Shown: positions 20,634 through 32,617 of the stretch, one piece after another
Position numbering within the stretch: the first letter of the stretch is position 1
Layout of the letters: every line of letters begins with the position of its first letter
From: Tetrapyrgos nigripes
Lineage: Eukaryota > Basidiomycota > Agaricomycetes > Agaricales > Campanellaceae
Direction of reading: 5' to 3'
Assembly: GCA_013368315.1 (NCBI GenBank)
Contig: JAACJM010000151.1
Span: 62,001-126,000, forward strand
DNA: 64,000 bases
Position numbers and translations under genes: made by a program
The notes under the pieces: generated by a model
Database searches by the model: none
The model's input: only the letters and a program-made list of their open reading frames with translations
Told to the model about the DNA's origin: nothing

Positions 20634-21032
20634 GGTACATATGATTGGCGTGCCTCCCTGATAGATCTGCATGCCAGTTCTCGACCGACTTGCCCATCAA
20701 ACAAGTCAAAGCTCTTCAAAGCTTCAGTCATTTAGAGTCAAAATGGGTTTTGACTGAGGCTACAGGCCTCTGGATGAGTACCCTTGATATTCTAGTTGAA
20801 TCTCCTTTGCAGATACTTATGTTTACATTGCTGGTTCTTGCTCAAAATCAAGTTGTAACTCGCATTTTGATAAGTACTTACTTTAGATGTTGTGTTTAGG
20901 TCTTTATAACTTAAAATAGTCATGGCATGACTTTGAAAACAGCTTGGAATTTTTACTGATGGCACAGTGACACACTGACACTGGCATGCTGGCACAGCGG
21001 GGTGAAATGTTTCAGGTCTGTAAGTTAGGCTG
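20634..21032. other. Spacer between elements A and C
   Basis: 399 bases with no open frame I can support and no clear retroelement similarity. It begins with GGTAC, the right target duplication of element A. It is probably old host sequence caught between insertions. Confidence 0.5.
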
Positions 21033-21466
21033 TGTCAAGGTTGTCAATACACTTGAATAACCACCCAAGTCACACAGTTTGAGGACAGATACAAAGCGAT
21101 TGATTGAGAGATAGAGATAGAGAAACAAGAGTAAGCTGACTAGGCTCTACACTGCATAGTATAGTACGGAGCAGAGACGAAGTGAACAAACTAAAGGATT
21201 AGCTAGAATGTCTAGTGGTTTATATAGAAGTGCAATGAATAGATGATAGGAAAAAGATAGGAGAAATAGGGGAAACATAGGAGAATGTAGGGAAAATAGG
21301 ATTGATAGAATAGAAGATTGATTGACAGTTATTATAGAGTTTGACAGGTTTTATAAAGTTCAAAGTCAGGTTCTTCAAGGAAATGCAATAGATGAATGAT
21401 CAAAAAATAGGTTCAATAATGAAGTAGAAGAAGAAGGAGGACAAAGAACTGTAGCAGTTCATGACA
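21033..21466 (-). repeat. 3' LTR of element C
   Basis: 434 bases, shorter than the 515-525 base LTRs of B and D. It shares their termini and the AACCACCCAAGTCACAC and AGCTGACTAGGCTCTACACT blocks. No partner LTR of this subtype is present in the window. Confidence 0.88.
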
Positions 21467-24400
21467 TTACCCCCTCTTTAAGTTGTGCTTTTGCCTGGAG
21501 CACACGTGTACTTCTCCAAATATCCTCAAAACTAATTCCCATTGAACATACTGTGGATCCTTCACGTATTAAGTTTGGTGGCTGATATGCATCTGGGTGT
21601 TTTAAATGGAAAGTTTCAATCATCTCCTTCGATTTTGTCAAACCCAAAGCTGGTTCCCATGAATTTTCAGAGTCCGAGTAGTCCAACCACTTGACCAAAT
21701 ACTGCACTCCTTGACGATTCTTAGTTGGCTTCGAATCTAGAATTGCTTCTACATCATACTCATTATCTTCTGGCAGTAACTCTGCTGGTTCCCCTGGATA
21801 GTTCACTCCATGAGCTTCAGTCTCCTTGTATGGTGATAGTAGTGAAGCATGGAATACTGGGTGAATTCACCAGGTGTTTGGCATTTTGAGATGATAGTTA
21901 ACTTCACCAATTATGTCAGTGATTTCAAATGGTCCATGACAATGATTTTCCAACTTAGCTTTTGGCCTTGTTGTTTTCAGGTTTTTTCCGTCAAGTAATA
22001 CCTTGTCCCCAACCTTGAATTTTATCCCTTCTTTCACATGGTCCATATTCTGTCTTTTCATCAACTCTGCTGCCATTGTTAAACTTGCTTTCAGTTCTTC
22101 CTGTAGTTCCTCTAAGTTTTGAAGACATTCTTCTACTTTCAGTACATGTGAAGAAGGGTTAATCGAAGGGAAGAGTTGAGGGAGGTATCTATGAAGTAGT
22201 TCGAAAGAATGTACTCAGGTGTTATGACAGAATTCGGCATATGGCAAATATTTGACCCAGTTGTCTTGATGATAGTTGCAAAAGGTTCGTAGGTACTGTT
22301 TGAGTTCTTGATTGAACCTTTCAGTCTTGCCATCTGTTTGGGGATGATAAGCCATACTAAGGGCTGAGGTGATACCTAACTTAGCATATATCCCTTTCAT
22401 AACCTGGCTTGAGAACTGGGGCCCTCAATCTGATTTCATTTTGTCCCAAAGACCATACCATTGCCAAGTGTTATTGAACAATATGTCGATAGTTCTGTTG
22501 CTGTCAATATCTTTTCGACAAGGGGAAACGACCACAGTCTTTTATGACTGATCAACCATTACATGGATTGCATTGAAGCCTTCGCATTCTGGAAGATCCA
22601 AGATAAAATCGGTGGTAATAGTACCAAAAGGTTGTTCTGGAACGTTGTTTGGGACCAATGGTACATGTAATGGATGATTTTGTGCCTTGGTCAATTGGCA
22701 AGTAGCACATCCTTCAACATAATCACCAGGCCATCAAAATTCTCTACTAACTAATTCATAGGTTTTTAATTGGCCTGGGTGTCCAGCAGTGAGACTATCA
22801 TGATGCATCTTGACTATGTCTCTTTGTAATTCTTGGTCATAGACTTTTCCCCAAAACAGAATGATCCCATCGTCATAGTTCCATTCCTGTAAGTTCTTGA
22901 CCAGCGAGTGTGGACTGTTGTTCAGGATAACTTTGAGAGCACTCACAACTTCATTGTCCTTCTTTGGACATTCTTTAATTTGTCTTCTCAATTCAGCATC
23001 TCCAATTGCAATCACTGCTCCTGGCTGCATAGCCCGAATCCTGAAGAATCTTGGATCTAGCAACACTCTGTCCTTGCTGTTGTCTTTGACCCCCTCTTTA
23101 TGATCTGGTCTTTGAGAAAGGAGATCACTGCGATTGAGACTTCCTGGTTTGTGCATAAGGGTAAAGTCAAATCACATAAGAAACAAAGCCATTCTTGCTT
23201 GTTGTTGACTAAGTTTTTGAGATGTGGTAAAGTACTCCAGGTTCTTGTTGTAAGGCCTCTAATGCTTGTATGATTGCCAATAATTCTTTATCGTGAATGT
23301 CGTAATTTCATTCAGTTTCAGACAAAGATTTCGATAGGTAAGCAATTGGGTGCCATTTGTCATCTGATCCTTTCTGTGATAGAATGCCTCCTGTGGCATA
23401 GTTGGAAGCATCTACTTCTACTCGATATGGTTTAGAATGATCAGGGATTAAGACAACTGGTGAGGAAGTGAACACATCTTTAAGTGCCTGAAGGCTTCTT
23501 CTGCATTGATAGACCATTTCCAGGGTTCATCCTTTTTTGTTAAATTGAAAAGTGGTTGAGTGACTTTTGAAAAGTCTTGTATGAATCGATGGTAGAAGTT
23601 TCCAAATCCAAGAAACGATTGGACATCCTTGACTGTCCGTGGGGTTGGCCATTCAGTAACGCCCTTGACTTTAGCTGGATCCATGGCCAATGTATTGTGA
23701 GAAACAATGAGACCTAGGAACTCTACTGAATTGGCTTCGAAGATGCACTTCTCTGGTTTGGCATAAAGGTTGTTATCCTGGAGTCATGAGAGCACCTGTT
23801 CAACCATTTGTTGATGTTCTTCTAGAGTTTCTGTGAAAATCAAGATATTGTCCATGTAGATGACCACCTTTCCAGAAACAATGAGGTCCTTAAAAAGGTG
23901 GTTCATCATTGCTTGGAACATTGCAGGAGAGTTCATGAGACTGAAAAACATCACCGTTGGTTCAAAAAGCCCTCTGTTTGTCTTGAACACAGCTTTCCAC
24001 TCATCACCTTCTTTTATTTGCACATTATTATATCCCCATTGAAGGTCGATTTTTGAGAAAACTCATGCCCTTTTAAGTTTATCTACCAATTCTGATATGA
24101 GTGGTAAAGGGTACTTGTTCTTGATGGTTCCTTTATTTAATGCTTGATAGTCCTGTGCGGGGCATAGCTTTCTGTCTTTCTTTTTAACAAAGAAGAAGGG
24201 ACTTGCCACAGGAGACTTCGATGGTCTTATATATTCCTTTTCCAAGTTCTCATCAATGAAGTTGTTGAGTTCCTTTTGTTCATTAGGGGATAAGGGATAG
24301 GTTTTGCAAGGATGAGGTTCAAAATCTGGTTTTGGATTGATGGCATGATCCCATTCACCTCATCTCAGGAATTGTTCTGAAGTTTGTTTATCAAAAACTC

Positions 24401-24826
24401 ATAAGAACTGATGATATTGGGATGGAATCTTATCTGTAAGTGGCATGTCCTCTTTTCATCTTCTGAGCTGATTCTGCCAGTTCTTGAGCCTTTGTAAACC
24501 CTGCACAAATAGGTATTTCTAAATCTGATGTCAGGTACTCCTCTCCTTTTCCAAACAGACTCTCTAACACCTCTTGTTTCCATTGGTCCAGAACATCCTC
24601 CTGACTGAAGTCTTCTTCAGTAAAAATAGCTGTAGATCCTGAAGAACAGTGAAAAGATTGAATAGGAATCTGATGGCATCAACCTGCCACCTTTGGCTGT
24701 GCAATCAGTTTGAACCATCTGATCAGTTTCTGACCATTTCACTTGGTAATCCTTGTGATTGGTCTGTGGGTCGATAATCATCAGTTTTGGAGGTTTGGGC
24801 TTGGTGTGTAGGTTGAGGACAGGAGG
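21467..24826 (-). pseudogene. Element C pol, broken and truncated
   Basis: Minus-strand order matches B: RT (24245-23784, VIYMDNILIF with Asn in place of the second active-site Asp), RNase H (23690-23160), integrase zinc region (23156-22734), integrase core and tail (22400-21867) and chromodomain (21806-21459: VEAILDSKPTKNRQG, YLVKWLDYSDSENSWEP). Stops include TGA at 23786-23784, shared with B and D, and TGA near 22217 where D keeps CGA. The protein end (VLQAKAQLKEGVMS) runs into the LTR with no gap. The YMDN change would itself abolish RT activity. Confidence 0.85.
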
Positions 24827-25342
24827 TGTCAAGGTTGTCGTTACACTCGATAACCACCCAAGTCACACAATACGAGAAAGCCGGTTACAAGAGAATAGAT
24901 TGATCAAGAAAGATAGAGAGATAGAGAGATAGAGAGAAAGTAAGCTGACTGAGCTCTACACTGCGTAGTAAAAGTACAGAGCGGAGACGAAGTGAACGAA
25001 CTAAGGAATAGGTTACAAGGATCACAGGTATATAAGTAAAATATGAACAGATGGGAAAGAGTAAGTAACAATAGACAGTATCATGTGGAAATGTCAAGGG
25101 CGAGAGAATAATGAGTCAAATATGGATAGATGAAGGTACTGGATCATACGGAGTGATTGACAGTGAGAATGTCCATGGAGATAGGAATTGGAGGAGATAA
25201 GAATGTGAGTCATAGATCTAGAGAGATGGTAACTATAGACGATGATGAGAAATAGTTGATGTTTATGGGGTTAAAGTGGGAAGTAAATAGTAAATGGAAA
25301 AGAATAGAAAGGAAATGAATAGGCGGGGAGCGATTCATGACA
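24827..25342 (-). repeat. 3' LTR of element D
   Basis: 516 bases, TGTCAAGG to TTCATGACA on the + strand. It begins directly at the truncation point of element C. Confidence 0.92.
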
Positions 25343-25353
25343 TTACCCCCTCT

Positions 25354-25865
25354 TTAGGACGAGCTTTCACCGGAGCTCGGCAAGCTAGTCTTCCAATGCT
25401 CTGCCCATTGTTTGCGGAGTCGTCTGTCCACATCCCCTGGCTCGGCCAATATTTGTCCCAATCGATGGTGTAGTTCCAATCTCCCATCTAGGGTCGTTCC
25501 AATCGAAGTTTCCCCACTCTGTTGTGTTGGTCGCCGTTCCCCATCCTCCTCCATTGTCGTTCGTGTCCCACTGTACAATGTTGTTTGCCCCCATATACTG
25601 GCGTCTCCCCATCCGAGATTTCCTCTGTGTTCCGCACATAGCGATGTCCATTGCACCACACAACGGGCTTATGTCCTCTGCCTAATCTACACTGTCCTGG
25701 TCCATCCTCTCCTCCCCATGTGCAGCGTTGACACCCATTGTGAGGTCCTGCATGCTGTTTTGAAAGTTGGCATCGATGTCCGGAGCGGGTTCCATAGGTG
25801 CAACGCCCTCTGTTGGTTGGGATTGCGTCGTTCACGATGGTGTTGATGGAGGAAGTGGTTGACAT
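25354..25865 (-). pseudogene. Accessory Cys/His-rich ORF of element D, frameshifted
   Basis: ATG at 25865-25863. The first 65 codons align with the B copy without gaps and keep C22, C32, H38, H42, C45, C48, C59 and H65. After the GRGH motif the reading shifts: a second frame carries VQWTSLCAEHRGNLGWGD, and a third carries DNGGGWGTATNTTEWGNFDW, so at least two indels lie between about 25660 and 25580. The full Trp/Asp-rich tail is recognisable across frames. The TATA box and the AACAATGTC start context are retained. Confidence 0.75.
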
Positions 25866-25953
25866 TGTTATGGTGAAGGTGTAGTGTGAGGGGAGCAAGG
25901 TGCAATTGGTAGGATGTGGTTGAATTCTGTCCTTCTTCGTTATGGAGAGGCGT

Positions 25954-25962
25954 CTTTTATAC
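25954..25962 (-). promoter_or_regulatory. Internal TATA box for the accessory ORF of element D
   Basis: Minus strand GTATAAAAG, 89-97 bases upstream of the ATG at 25865. It corresponds to 9015-9023 in element B; the surrounding sequence has diverged more than the box. Confidence 0.55.
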
Positions 25963-26185
25963 TTGTTGTATCTGTATGAAGGGAATGTTGAATGGATGGT
26001 CAAGTTATCCCCGAAGATGGGTTTGACAGTAGACGCCGTTAACGAGGGAACGCGATCGATGAGTGATGACAGAAGTCTGAGTTCGATTGCCGAGTGGGGT
26101 GCGAAGGAGGGCATAGGATACCAACGGTTCATAACAGTGTTTCTCCTCGGAGTTGTGCTTTCGCTTGAAGCACACGGGTACTTCG

Positions 26186-29100
26186 CTATATGTCTTCCAT
26201 GGCGATTCCTAGTGAGCACACCGTGTTCCAGGGTGTATCAGGTTTTTGGGTCGATATGCATCTGGATGTTGTTGATGGAAGGTTTCGATCATCTCCTTCA
26301 CCTTCGTCAATCCTGACGCTGGTTCCCATGAATTTCTCTGAGTCAGCATAGTCCAACCATTTGACAAGGTATTGTACTCCCCGGCGATTTCTTGTTGGTT
26401 TTGAGTCTAGAATTGCTTCCACATCGTATTCGTTGTCTTCGGGAAGTAATTCAGCCAGTTCTCCCAGGTAGTTTACTCTGTGGGCTTCGGTTTCTTTGTA
26501 CGGCGATAAGAGTGAAGCGTGGAATACTGGATGAATGCGCCAGCCATTTGGTAATTTGAGTCGGTAATTGACTCCACTAATAACGTCAGTGATTTCAAAT
26601 GGTCCGTGACGACGATTTGCCAACTTAGCTTTCGGCCTCGTCGTCTTCAGATTTTTTCTGTCTAGCAATACTTTGTCCCCAACTTTAAACTTCATTCCTT
26701 CGTTCATGTAGTCCTTGTTCTGCTCTTTCATCAGCTCAGCCGCTGTCGTCAGACTTGCTTTTAGTTCTTCTCGAGATAGTTCTGAGCGTTCTTCGACTTT
26801 CGGTACGTGTGAAGTCGGGTTGATGGAAGGAAAGAGTTGGGGTAGATATCCATGGAGTAGTTCGAACGGCGATTTCCCAGTGGCTGAGTGAACTCGGGTA
26901 TTATGACAGAATTCGGCGTAAGGTAGGTATTTGACCCAATCGTCCTGACGATAGTTACAGAAGGTTCGAAGGTACTGCTCCAGTTCTTGATTGAACCTTT
27001 CTGTCTCGCCATCTGTCTGCGGATGATAAGCTGTACTGAGTGCTGAAGTGATACCTAACTTAGCGTAAATGCCTTTCATTACTTGGCTTGCGAATTGAGG
27101 TCCGCGGTCAGATATCATTTTATCCCACAAGCCATATCGTCGCCAAGTGTTGTCGAACAATAGGTCAATTGTTCCGTCGCTATCGATATCTTTTCTGCAT
27201 GGGGAAATGACAACCTGTTTTGTTGAACGGTCGACTGTGACGTGAATTGCATTGAAGCCGTCACATTCTGGCAGATCTGTGATGAAGTCGGTTGTAATGG
27301 TACCAAAGGGTCATTCCGGTATTTCGTTCGGGATTAATGGTACATGCGTCGGATGGTTGTTTGCCTTGGTTAACTGACAGGTAGCGCATCCTTCAACATA
27401 GTTACGAACGAATACTGACATACCGGGCCACCAGAACTCTCTACTGACGAGTTCGTATGTTTTGAACCGTCCCGGGTGTCCGCAGTAAGGCTGTCATGAT
27501 GCATTTTAACGATGTCCCGTCTGAGTTGTTGGTCGTTTGGGATGTAGATCTTTCCTCTGAACAAGACGATTCCGTCTTCGTAGTTCCATTCCTGTAGATT
27601 TTTTGCCAAAGCGCGTGGTCCGTTGTTAAAGATGGTTTGTAACGCACTATCGACTTCGGCATCCTTTTCCGGACATTCCTTGATCCGTCTTTCAACTCTA
27701 ATCTCCTATTGCGGTTACCGTTCCTGGCGTGTCGCTCGAATTCTGAAGAACCTGGGGTCCAGTAAGACCCTGTCTTTGTTGTCGTTTTCGACCCCCTCTT
27801 TATGATCTGATCTCTGAGAGAGTGGGTCACTTCGATTCAAATTCCCGGTTTATGCGTGAGTGTAAAATCGAATCTGGTTAAGAAACAAGGCCATTCTTGC
27901 TTGTCGTCGGCTAAGTTTTTGGGCAGTGGTGAAGTATCTAAGGTTGTCGTGATCAGTCAAGATTTCGATGGTATGTGGTCCGCCTTCCAGGTAGTGTCGC
28001 CAGGCTTCAAGTCCGCGTATGATCGCTAGCAGTTCTTTGTCATGAATGTCGTAATTCCGTTCGGTTTCGGATAACGCTTTTGACAGGTAGGCTACTGGAT
28101 GCCATTTGCCATCCGATCCTTGTTGTTGCAGGATACCTCCTGTGCGTAATCTGATGCATCAACTTCTACTCGGTATGGTTTAGAAGTGATCAGGCATGAG
28201 AAGGACTGGTGAAGTCGTAAACGTATCTTTGAGTGCTTGGAAAGCCGTTTGAGCTTCCTCGGACCATTCCATGGGTGTTCCTTTTTCGTGAGATCGAACA
28301 GTGGTCGTGCGATTTTTGAGAAATCACGTATGAACGTACGGTAAAAGTTTCCGAAGCCGAGGAATGATTGTACGTCTTTGACGTTACGTGGGACTGGCCA
28401 TTTGGTTACGCCCTCGACTTTGACTGGGTCCATCGCCAATGTGTTATGTGACACGATGAGGCCGAGGAATTCCACTGAATCAGTTTCGAAAGTGCATTTT
28501 TCCGGTTTAGCGTATAAGTCGTTATCATGGAGTCATGCCAATACTTGTTTCACCATGTGTCGATGTTCTTCTAGTGATTCCGTGAATATGAGAATATCGT
28601 CCATATAGATTACGACTTTTCCGGAGTCGATCAGGTCCTTGAATAGAGTGTTCATCATCGCTTGGAATGTAGCTGGAGAGTTCATAAGACCGAAAAACAT
28701 CACTGTTGGTTCGAAGAGGCCGCGGTTGGTTTTAAACGCCGCTTTCCATTCATCTCCCTTCTTGATGCGTACGTTGTTATATCCCCATCTAAGGTCGATT
28801 TTGGAAAATATTCGTGCCCCTTTGAGTTTGTCTACGAGTTCCGATATAAGCAGCAAGGGGTATTCGTTTTTGACGGTTCCTTTGTTTAAGGTACGATAGT
28901 CCTGTACTGGTCGTAGTTTTCCGTCTTTCTTTTTTACAAAGAAGAAGGGACTTGCCATAGGAGACTTCGACGGTCTTATATATCCTTTCTCCAAGTTTCT
29001 CCTTGATGAATTCATCGAGCTCCTTTTGTTCATTTGGGGATAAAGGGTATGTTTTGCAAGGGCGCGGTTCGAAGTCTGGTTTTAACTCGATAGCGTGATC

Positions 29101-30135
29101 CCATTCGCCACGTTTCGGTAATCGTTCTGAGGTTTGTTTGTCAAAGACTCGTAGAAACTGATGATATTGCGAAGGAATCTTATCTTTAAGAGGTACATTG
29201 ACCTGAACGTTCTGGGCTGCCTCTGCGAGTTCTTGTGCTTTTGTGAAACCCGCGCAGATGTTCAGGTTTGGTGTCCCTGACACCTCTTCATCCATTCTTT
29301 CCTCTTTTCCCAATAATTCTTCCATTACGTCCTGTTCCCATCGTTCTGGAATCATATCTCTCCCGTAGTCATCTTCAGTAAAGATTGCCGTTTCTTCCGA
29401 ACTTCGGTGGAAGGATCGAATGGGAATTCGACGACGTCGCCCTGCAATTTTCAGTTGGGCAACTGGTTTGAATCATCCAACTGGTTCTAACCATCTGACT
29501 TGGTAATCCTTGTGGTGGGTTCTTGGATCGACGACTGTGGGTTTCAAGGATTTAGTTTTCAAATGGAGAATGGGAGGTTTTGCCGTGATGCATGTTTCTG
29601 GGCATCTAGTCATGTCTACCCGTGAGTCCGACCAGTCTATATCTGGATTATGTTCTTCCAACCAGTCGGTACCGAGGATTATATCGTGATCCCCGATGTC
29701 TGTTACATAAAATTCGGCCTGTTCTTTGTGATACGCCTCGCCGTCTCGGGAATAAATACGAAGATTTTGGATAGTGTATTCTCGTACCCATCCCATGGTG
29801 TTTTCAGAGCCGCTGACGTTTCGAACTGGGAACGGGTTCTTGATAGGAAGGAGGGTAAGTTGATTTTTTTGTGTGAATTGACCATTGATGATTATGCCTT
29901 CTGCACCGCTGTCTATTAGAGCGTTTGCGTCGATTTTTCTGCCGGTAATTTTGCCGATTAGTTCAGTTTTGAGTGTGATTGATGGTATCTGTCTGTTATG
30001 AGTGATTGCTGACATTCTTATTTCTGAAGGAAAGACTCGCTCACTAGAGGGGTATAACACACTATATCGATTGTTCTTTAACTGTCCGGTGTACTGTTCT
30101 ACTCCTACTGACGACGTAGCAGAGGAGTGATTCAA
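26186..30135 (-). pseudogene. Element D pol (protease-RT-RNase H-integrase-chromodomain), broken
   Basis: It opens in the -1 frame relative to gag. Protease: ALIDSGAEGIIING near 29920. A TGA at 29475-29473 stands where B has CAA. A frameshift at about 28990 separates EFIKEK from [22 protein letters not shown] carries [10 protein letters not shown] near 28600 and ends at TGA 28535-28533. RNase H and integrase zinc segments follow with indels (about 28475-27370). The integrase core and tail are open from 27160, with SDRGPQFASQVMKGIYAK, AYHPQTDGETERFNQELEQY and CHNTRVHSATGKSPFELLHG. The chromodomain begins VEAILDSKPTRNRRGVQYL but shifts frame at about 26335 inside the SENSWEP motif. It is non-autonomous as it stands. 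Confidence 0.88.
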
Positions 30136-31649
30136 AAATCCAATTTAGACATGACGTCTTTTAAATAGACGGTTGCTTGTTCCTTTTCTTCTCCTTCTAG
30201 TCCTTTAACCCTGTTAACCATGTCGGAGATTTCCTTGATCGTGTTTCTGGATGAGGATGCCTGAGCTACTGTTACCAGTGGTGGAGATGCGGTTTCGGCT
30301 GTTCGAATAGCACGAGAGGGGAAGGTTCGGGAAGTGTTCTGAGATGATGTCCTCGGGAATGTCGGACATTCGTTGCTCATGTGTCCAGTTTGTCTACATG
30401 CGAAGCACGCTCCTGCTTTTCGAAGTCGGTCCCTTTCATCAGGTGTCAGTTTAGGTGGTAGATTGAAAGACGAGTTAGCACCTGGTCCCATAAGCGCATT
30501 GACGCTTGCTACCGTTCTTCCCTGAGACGGACCTGGACTACTCTTTGACGTTGAAGTAGTTTTCCAGCGTCCTTGTCTTTCTCGTTCCTTCAGCCACTCT
30601 AAATGAAGCTCCACAGCTCTTTCCTTGTACTCCTCGAAGTCATCCCACTTCGGATACGTTCTTCCAACTGCTTCTCGGAGTTTGGGTGGTAACCCATCCT
30701 GATAGAATTCCAACAATGCCGCGTCTCCGAACTCGGATTCTTCTCCGTATGTATCGAAGATGCTGTTGTAGCTGCTAATATCCGTCCCCTTCATTCTAGC
30801 AAACTTGATCTTCGTCCTCGCCACATCTTCCGAGGCAAGAGCTTTGAAGTCCTTTTTGAATCTATCACGTATCTGTTTCAAAGTTATCCATCTCCATTCG
30901 CCTGGTGTACTCGCCAAGTTCTCATCCTCCTCATCTGCGTCTCGTTCTATCAATCTTTGCGTTGCCCAATCTCCTCCTTTTTCTCCCGTGAAGAATGACA
31001 GGAATAGTGAAACCTGACTTTCCTCGGTCAGGTACTTTCCTTTATTCATGTGTAGATAGTTATTGAACAGGGCCAGCCATCGTTTTGCCTCGCTATGTTC
31101 TCCATTGAAAGCGTCTGGTTTTCTTCCTCGTTCGGAAGTACCATTCGACCTGATAGGAGGTGTGTCAGCCATGACTGAGTCGTTTGGGTCTGATGGATCT
31201 GGGGAAGGAGGTGTAGGAGGACGACGAGGGGCTACGGATGGTCCTTCGGCGGATGGAATGGTGGGCAAAGCAGGTGGGGGAGTGGGATTGTCTGGTTCTG
31301 GTGGGTTATTGGGAGGGGTTTCTGGTACTGGGTTAGATCCGGAAGGTTGGTTAGTAGGTGTAGAAGTTCCTTGTTCCGATTCTGTTGCAGGTTTAGGTTT
31401 CGGGTGTGCTTTTTGGATCGCGAGTTCTTGGAGTTGGGTTATAATGTGTAACCCACTTGGAATTTCTTCGGCAGTGAGTCGTTGAGTGTTATATCTGTTC
31501 AGGCACAGTTGTACGGTGCACGGAGTCCAAGGGTCGTCGACGTCTTCGACGAAGTAAGCAGCGTCTCGAGTTGATGAAGGATGGAATACGTGTGGTCGGT
31601 CGGCACAGTGGAGGTTCGGGTCTGCAGATGCGGTTCGTCGACCAGTCAT
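30132..31649 (-). CDS. Element D gag polyprotein, intact
   Basis: 505-codon open frame, ATG 31649-31647 to TGA 30134-30132. The N-terminal third is a Pro/Ser-rich linker (PRRPPTPPSPDPSDPND). The capsid region includes DAFNGEHSEAKRWLALFNNY, TGEKGGDWATQRLIERD, WRWITLKQIRDRFKKDF and ALLEFYQDGLPPKLREAVGR. The nucleocapsid has CFACRQTGHMSNEC (CX2CX4HX4C) near residue 410. It forms the particle shell in this family. The stop is preceded by GATTTTT, and pol continues in the -1 frame, suggesting frameshift expression of gag-pol. It is the only complete gag in the window. Confidence 0.9.
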   Translation of the reverse strand: MTGRRTASADPNLHCADRPHVFHPSSTRDAAYFVEDVDDPWTPCTVQLCLNRYNTQRLTAEEIPSGLHIITQLQELAIQKAHPKPKPATESEQGTSTPTNQPSGSNPVPETPPNNPPEPDNPTPPPALPTIPSAEGPSVAPRRPPTPPSPDPSDPNDSVMADTPPIRSNGTSERGRKPDAFNGEHSEAKRWLALFNNYLHMNKGKYLTEESQVSLFLSFFTGEKGGDWATQRLIERDADEEDENLASTPGEWRWITLKQIRDRFKKDFKALASEDVARTKIKFARMKGTDISSYNSIFDTYGEESEFGDAALLEFYQDGLPPKLREAVGRTYPKWDDFEEYKERAVELHLEWLKERERQGRWKTTSTSKSSPGPSQGRTVASVNALMGPGANSSFNLPPKLTPDERDRLRKAGACFACRQTGHMSNECPTFPRTSSQNTSRTFPSRAIRTAETASPPLVTVAQASSSRNTIKEISDMVNRVKGLEGEEKEQATVYLKDVMSKLDF

Positions 31650-31658
31650 ACACTGATT

Positions 31659-32126
31659 TCAAGAAAGGTAGTTGGGTCCTAGGATGAAGGAAGATGCTAG
31701 ACCGTATTCGGGGGAAGGTGATGATGGAGAGTAGTCAACGTGTTCTCTGAGGAATAGAGGTCCTCTAATCTGAACCACAGTTTCTCCTGTATTGAAGTCC
31801 TCTTTTACTGTTATGTATGAAAATGTTGAGAGGACTACGTCACCTGAGATAAGTTTCCACACCCAACGTCTTGTGCAAACGAAGTGTCGGTCGAGGCTCC
31901 AAGGATCTGTTCGTATTCTTCTTCCATGAGAGACCGAGTATTCGGAGTGTAGGAGGTAGCGAGGAAGGGGAAGTGGAATCCGTTCGTAGTCACGAGGGGT
32001 TACAGGAGGTTTGATATGAATTCGGGGGCGTGGGGTAGACAGAGTGAAGGATAGGATGTGATGAGGGAATTTGTGAGGTGGGTGTATGGGAGTTCGTTCA
32101 AGTGTCAAGGTTGTCGGTACACTCAA
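31659..32126 (-). other. Conserved ATG-less open frame upstream of gag (element D)
   Basis: The open frame runs from inside the 5' LTR through TLERTPIHPPHKF, TPRDYERIPLPLPRYLL, SVSHGRRI, DRHFVCTRRWVWKLISGD and SYITVKEDF to GPNYLS and TGA (31661-31659). It matches 14580-14970 of B. It has no ATG. The gag ATG lies three codons after the stop and in the same frame here. The function is unknown. Confidence 0.5.
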
Positions 32127-32617
32127 TAACCACCCAAGTCACACAGTACAAGAAAACCAGTTCAAGAGAGTAGATTGATCAAGAGAGGAAGAGAGGTAAG
32201 GAGATAGAGAGAAAGTAAGCTGACTAGGCTCTACACTGCGTAGTACAAGTACGGAGCGGAGACGAAGTGAACAAACTAAGGAATAGGTTACAAGAATCAC
32301 AGGTATATAAGTAAAATATGAACAGATGGGAAAGAGTAAGTAATAATAGATGGTATCATGTGGAAATGTCAAGGGCGAGAGAATAATGAGTCAAATATGG
32401 ATAGATGAAGGTACTAGATCATACGGAGTGATTGACAGTGAGAATGTCCATGGAAATAGGAATCGGAGGAGATAAGAATGTGAGTCATAGCTCTAGAGAG
32501 ATGGTAACTATAGATGATGATGAGAAATGGTTGACGTTTATGGGGTTAGAGTGGGAAGTAGATAGTAACGGAGAAAGAATAGAAAGGAAATGAATAGGCG
32601 GGGAGCGATTTGTGACA
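32103..32617 (-). repeat. 5' LTR of element D
   Basis: 515 bases, ending TTTGTGACA rather than TTCATGACA. It differs from the left LTR by at least 30 substitutions and small indels, far more than the B pair. Confidence 0.92.

Larger units (their letters stand above)
21033..24826 (-). mobile_element. Element C: truncated Ty3/gypsy chromovirus, minus strand
   Basis: It has one 434-base LTR (21033-21466) of the same TGTCAAGG...CATGACA type as B and D, a polypurine tract and most of pol. It ends abruptly in the post-protease region (TPPVLNLHTK) where the left LTR of element D begins. Gag, the protease core and the 5' LTR are missing. Unlike B and D, its pol end abuts the polypurine tract, so it has no accessory ORF. 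Confidence 0.88.
24827..32617 (-). mobile_element. Element D: Ty3/gypsy chromovirus, minus strand, possibly recombinant
   Basis: 7791 bases between LTRs at 24827-25342 and 32103-32617. Gene order is as in B: pre-gag frame, gag, pol, accessory ORF. Gag is intact; pol and the accessory ORF are broken. The flanking 5-mers GGAGG (left) and TACGG (right) do not match, and the two LTRs differ at 30 or more sites by eye. Sequence beyond the right LTR is not the missing part of element C. These facts suggest inter-element recombination or a deletion after insertion. Confidence 0.92.

Noticed and set aside
24827..32617. Element D as a simple insertion into element C
   Set aside because: No target duplication, and the remaining half of C is not found beyond the right LTR.
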